Source: a virus. From it: a stretch of DNA of 25,914 nucleotides. This document shows positions 25,752-25,914 of the stretch, piece by piece. Position 1 is the stretch's first letter; each line of letters begins with the position of its first letter. A program made the position numbers and the translations under genes. Below the pieces are notes generated by a model, which ran no database searches, was not told the DNA's origin, and was given only the letters and a program-made list of their open reading frames with translations. The stretch lies in IMG/VR virus record IMGVR_UViG_3300008012_000161, positions 1 to 25,914 of that record; one strand, written 5' to 3'.

Positions 25752-25787
25752 GTATTTTATTTCTAACCTCTTAAATCTTTTACTCGC

Positions 25788-25914
25788 ATGAGCGAACAAA
25801 AGTATGATTCAGTACTCGTAGGGTACGCGGAAGAGCCACGTTACGGCGATGATGGTAAGATCCAAGGATGGAGTCTCCGACTCAAGGATCACGAACTGAA
25901 GGAGATCGCTGAGA
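25788..25914 (+). CDS. Unrecognised early gene, cut by the right edge
   Basis: Forty-two residues are visible from the ATG at 25788: Met-Ser-Glu-Gln-Lys-Tyr-Asp-Ser-Val-Leu-Val-Gly-Tyr..., with Lys-Ile-Gln-Gly-Trp-Ser-Leu-Arg-Leu. They look like a real protein with a beta-rich start, but nothing is recognised. The pseudoknot in its 84-nt leader may control it. No ribosome site is seen (CTTTTACTCGC before ATG). Confidence 0.6.
   Translation, partial: MSEQKYDSVLVGYAEEPRYGDDGKIQGWSLRLKDHELKEIAE

Overview
The window looks like part of a tailed double-stranded DNA phage genome. It has a large terminase, a portal, a collagen-like fibre, an M15 endolysin, a virion transglycosylase, a recombination gene pair and many very small genes. 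Three things suggest a Bacteroidota host, probably marine: AT-rich promoter-like boxes of the TAnnTTTG type, the near absence of Shine-Dalgarno sequences in the right arm, and small basic proteins of a kind I recall from uncultured marine phages. The host call is inference, since no host gene or integration site is visible.

Layout. A leftward (minus-strand) late arm runs from about 18.5 kb to the left edge. In transcription order it holds: a 41-aa protein, a transglycosylase, a putative ejection protein, a beta-rich virion protein, the endolysin, an arabinofuranosidase/LamG-like virion protein, a group of small genes including a tandem GroES-like protein and a possible small terminase, a small-protein/tRNA/HNH cluster, large terminase, portal, fibre, four conserved micro-proteins, three beta-rich small proteins, and a partial scaffold-like gene cut by the left edge. 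The major capsid gene should lie just beyond that edge. Two plus-strand genes interrupt this arm: a winged-helix regulator (12491-12913) and a membrane protein with its own promoter and a strong bidirectional terminator (15122-15680).

A roughly 700-bp divergent non-coding region (18446-19152) separates the arms. It holds outward-facing promoter candidates, a C-rich direct repeat and hairpins. The rightward early arm (19153 to the right edge) starts with about 16 tiny genes of unknown function. It continues with an HTH-like protein, a possible DnaA-C-terminal-like protein, an ERF-like annealing protein, and a RecE/PDDEXK-like nuclease followed by a leader with a compact H-type pseudoknot.

Most unusual signals. 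(1) A recurrent TAT[A/C]TTTG box lies upstream of six genes, four times only 4-5 nt before the start codon. (2) A recurrent ACCCC...ACACAATG leader replaces Shine-Dalgarno sequences at the head of blocks of ATGA-overlapping early genes. (3) A tRNA-like element has a perfect acceptor stem and T arm but no normal D or anticodon arm. (4) A single polypeptide carries two GroES-like folds. (5) A pseudoknot lies downstream of the nuclease gene. All functions are read from motifs and memory of families; no searches were run.
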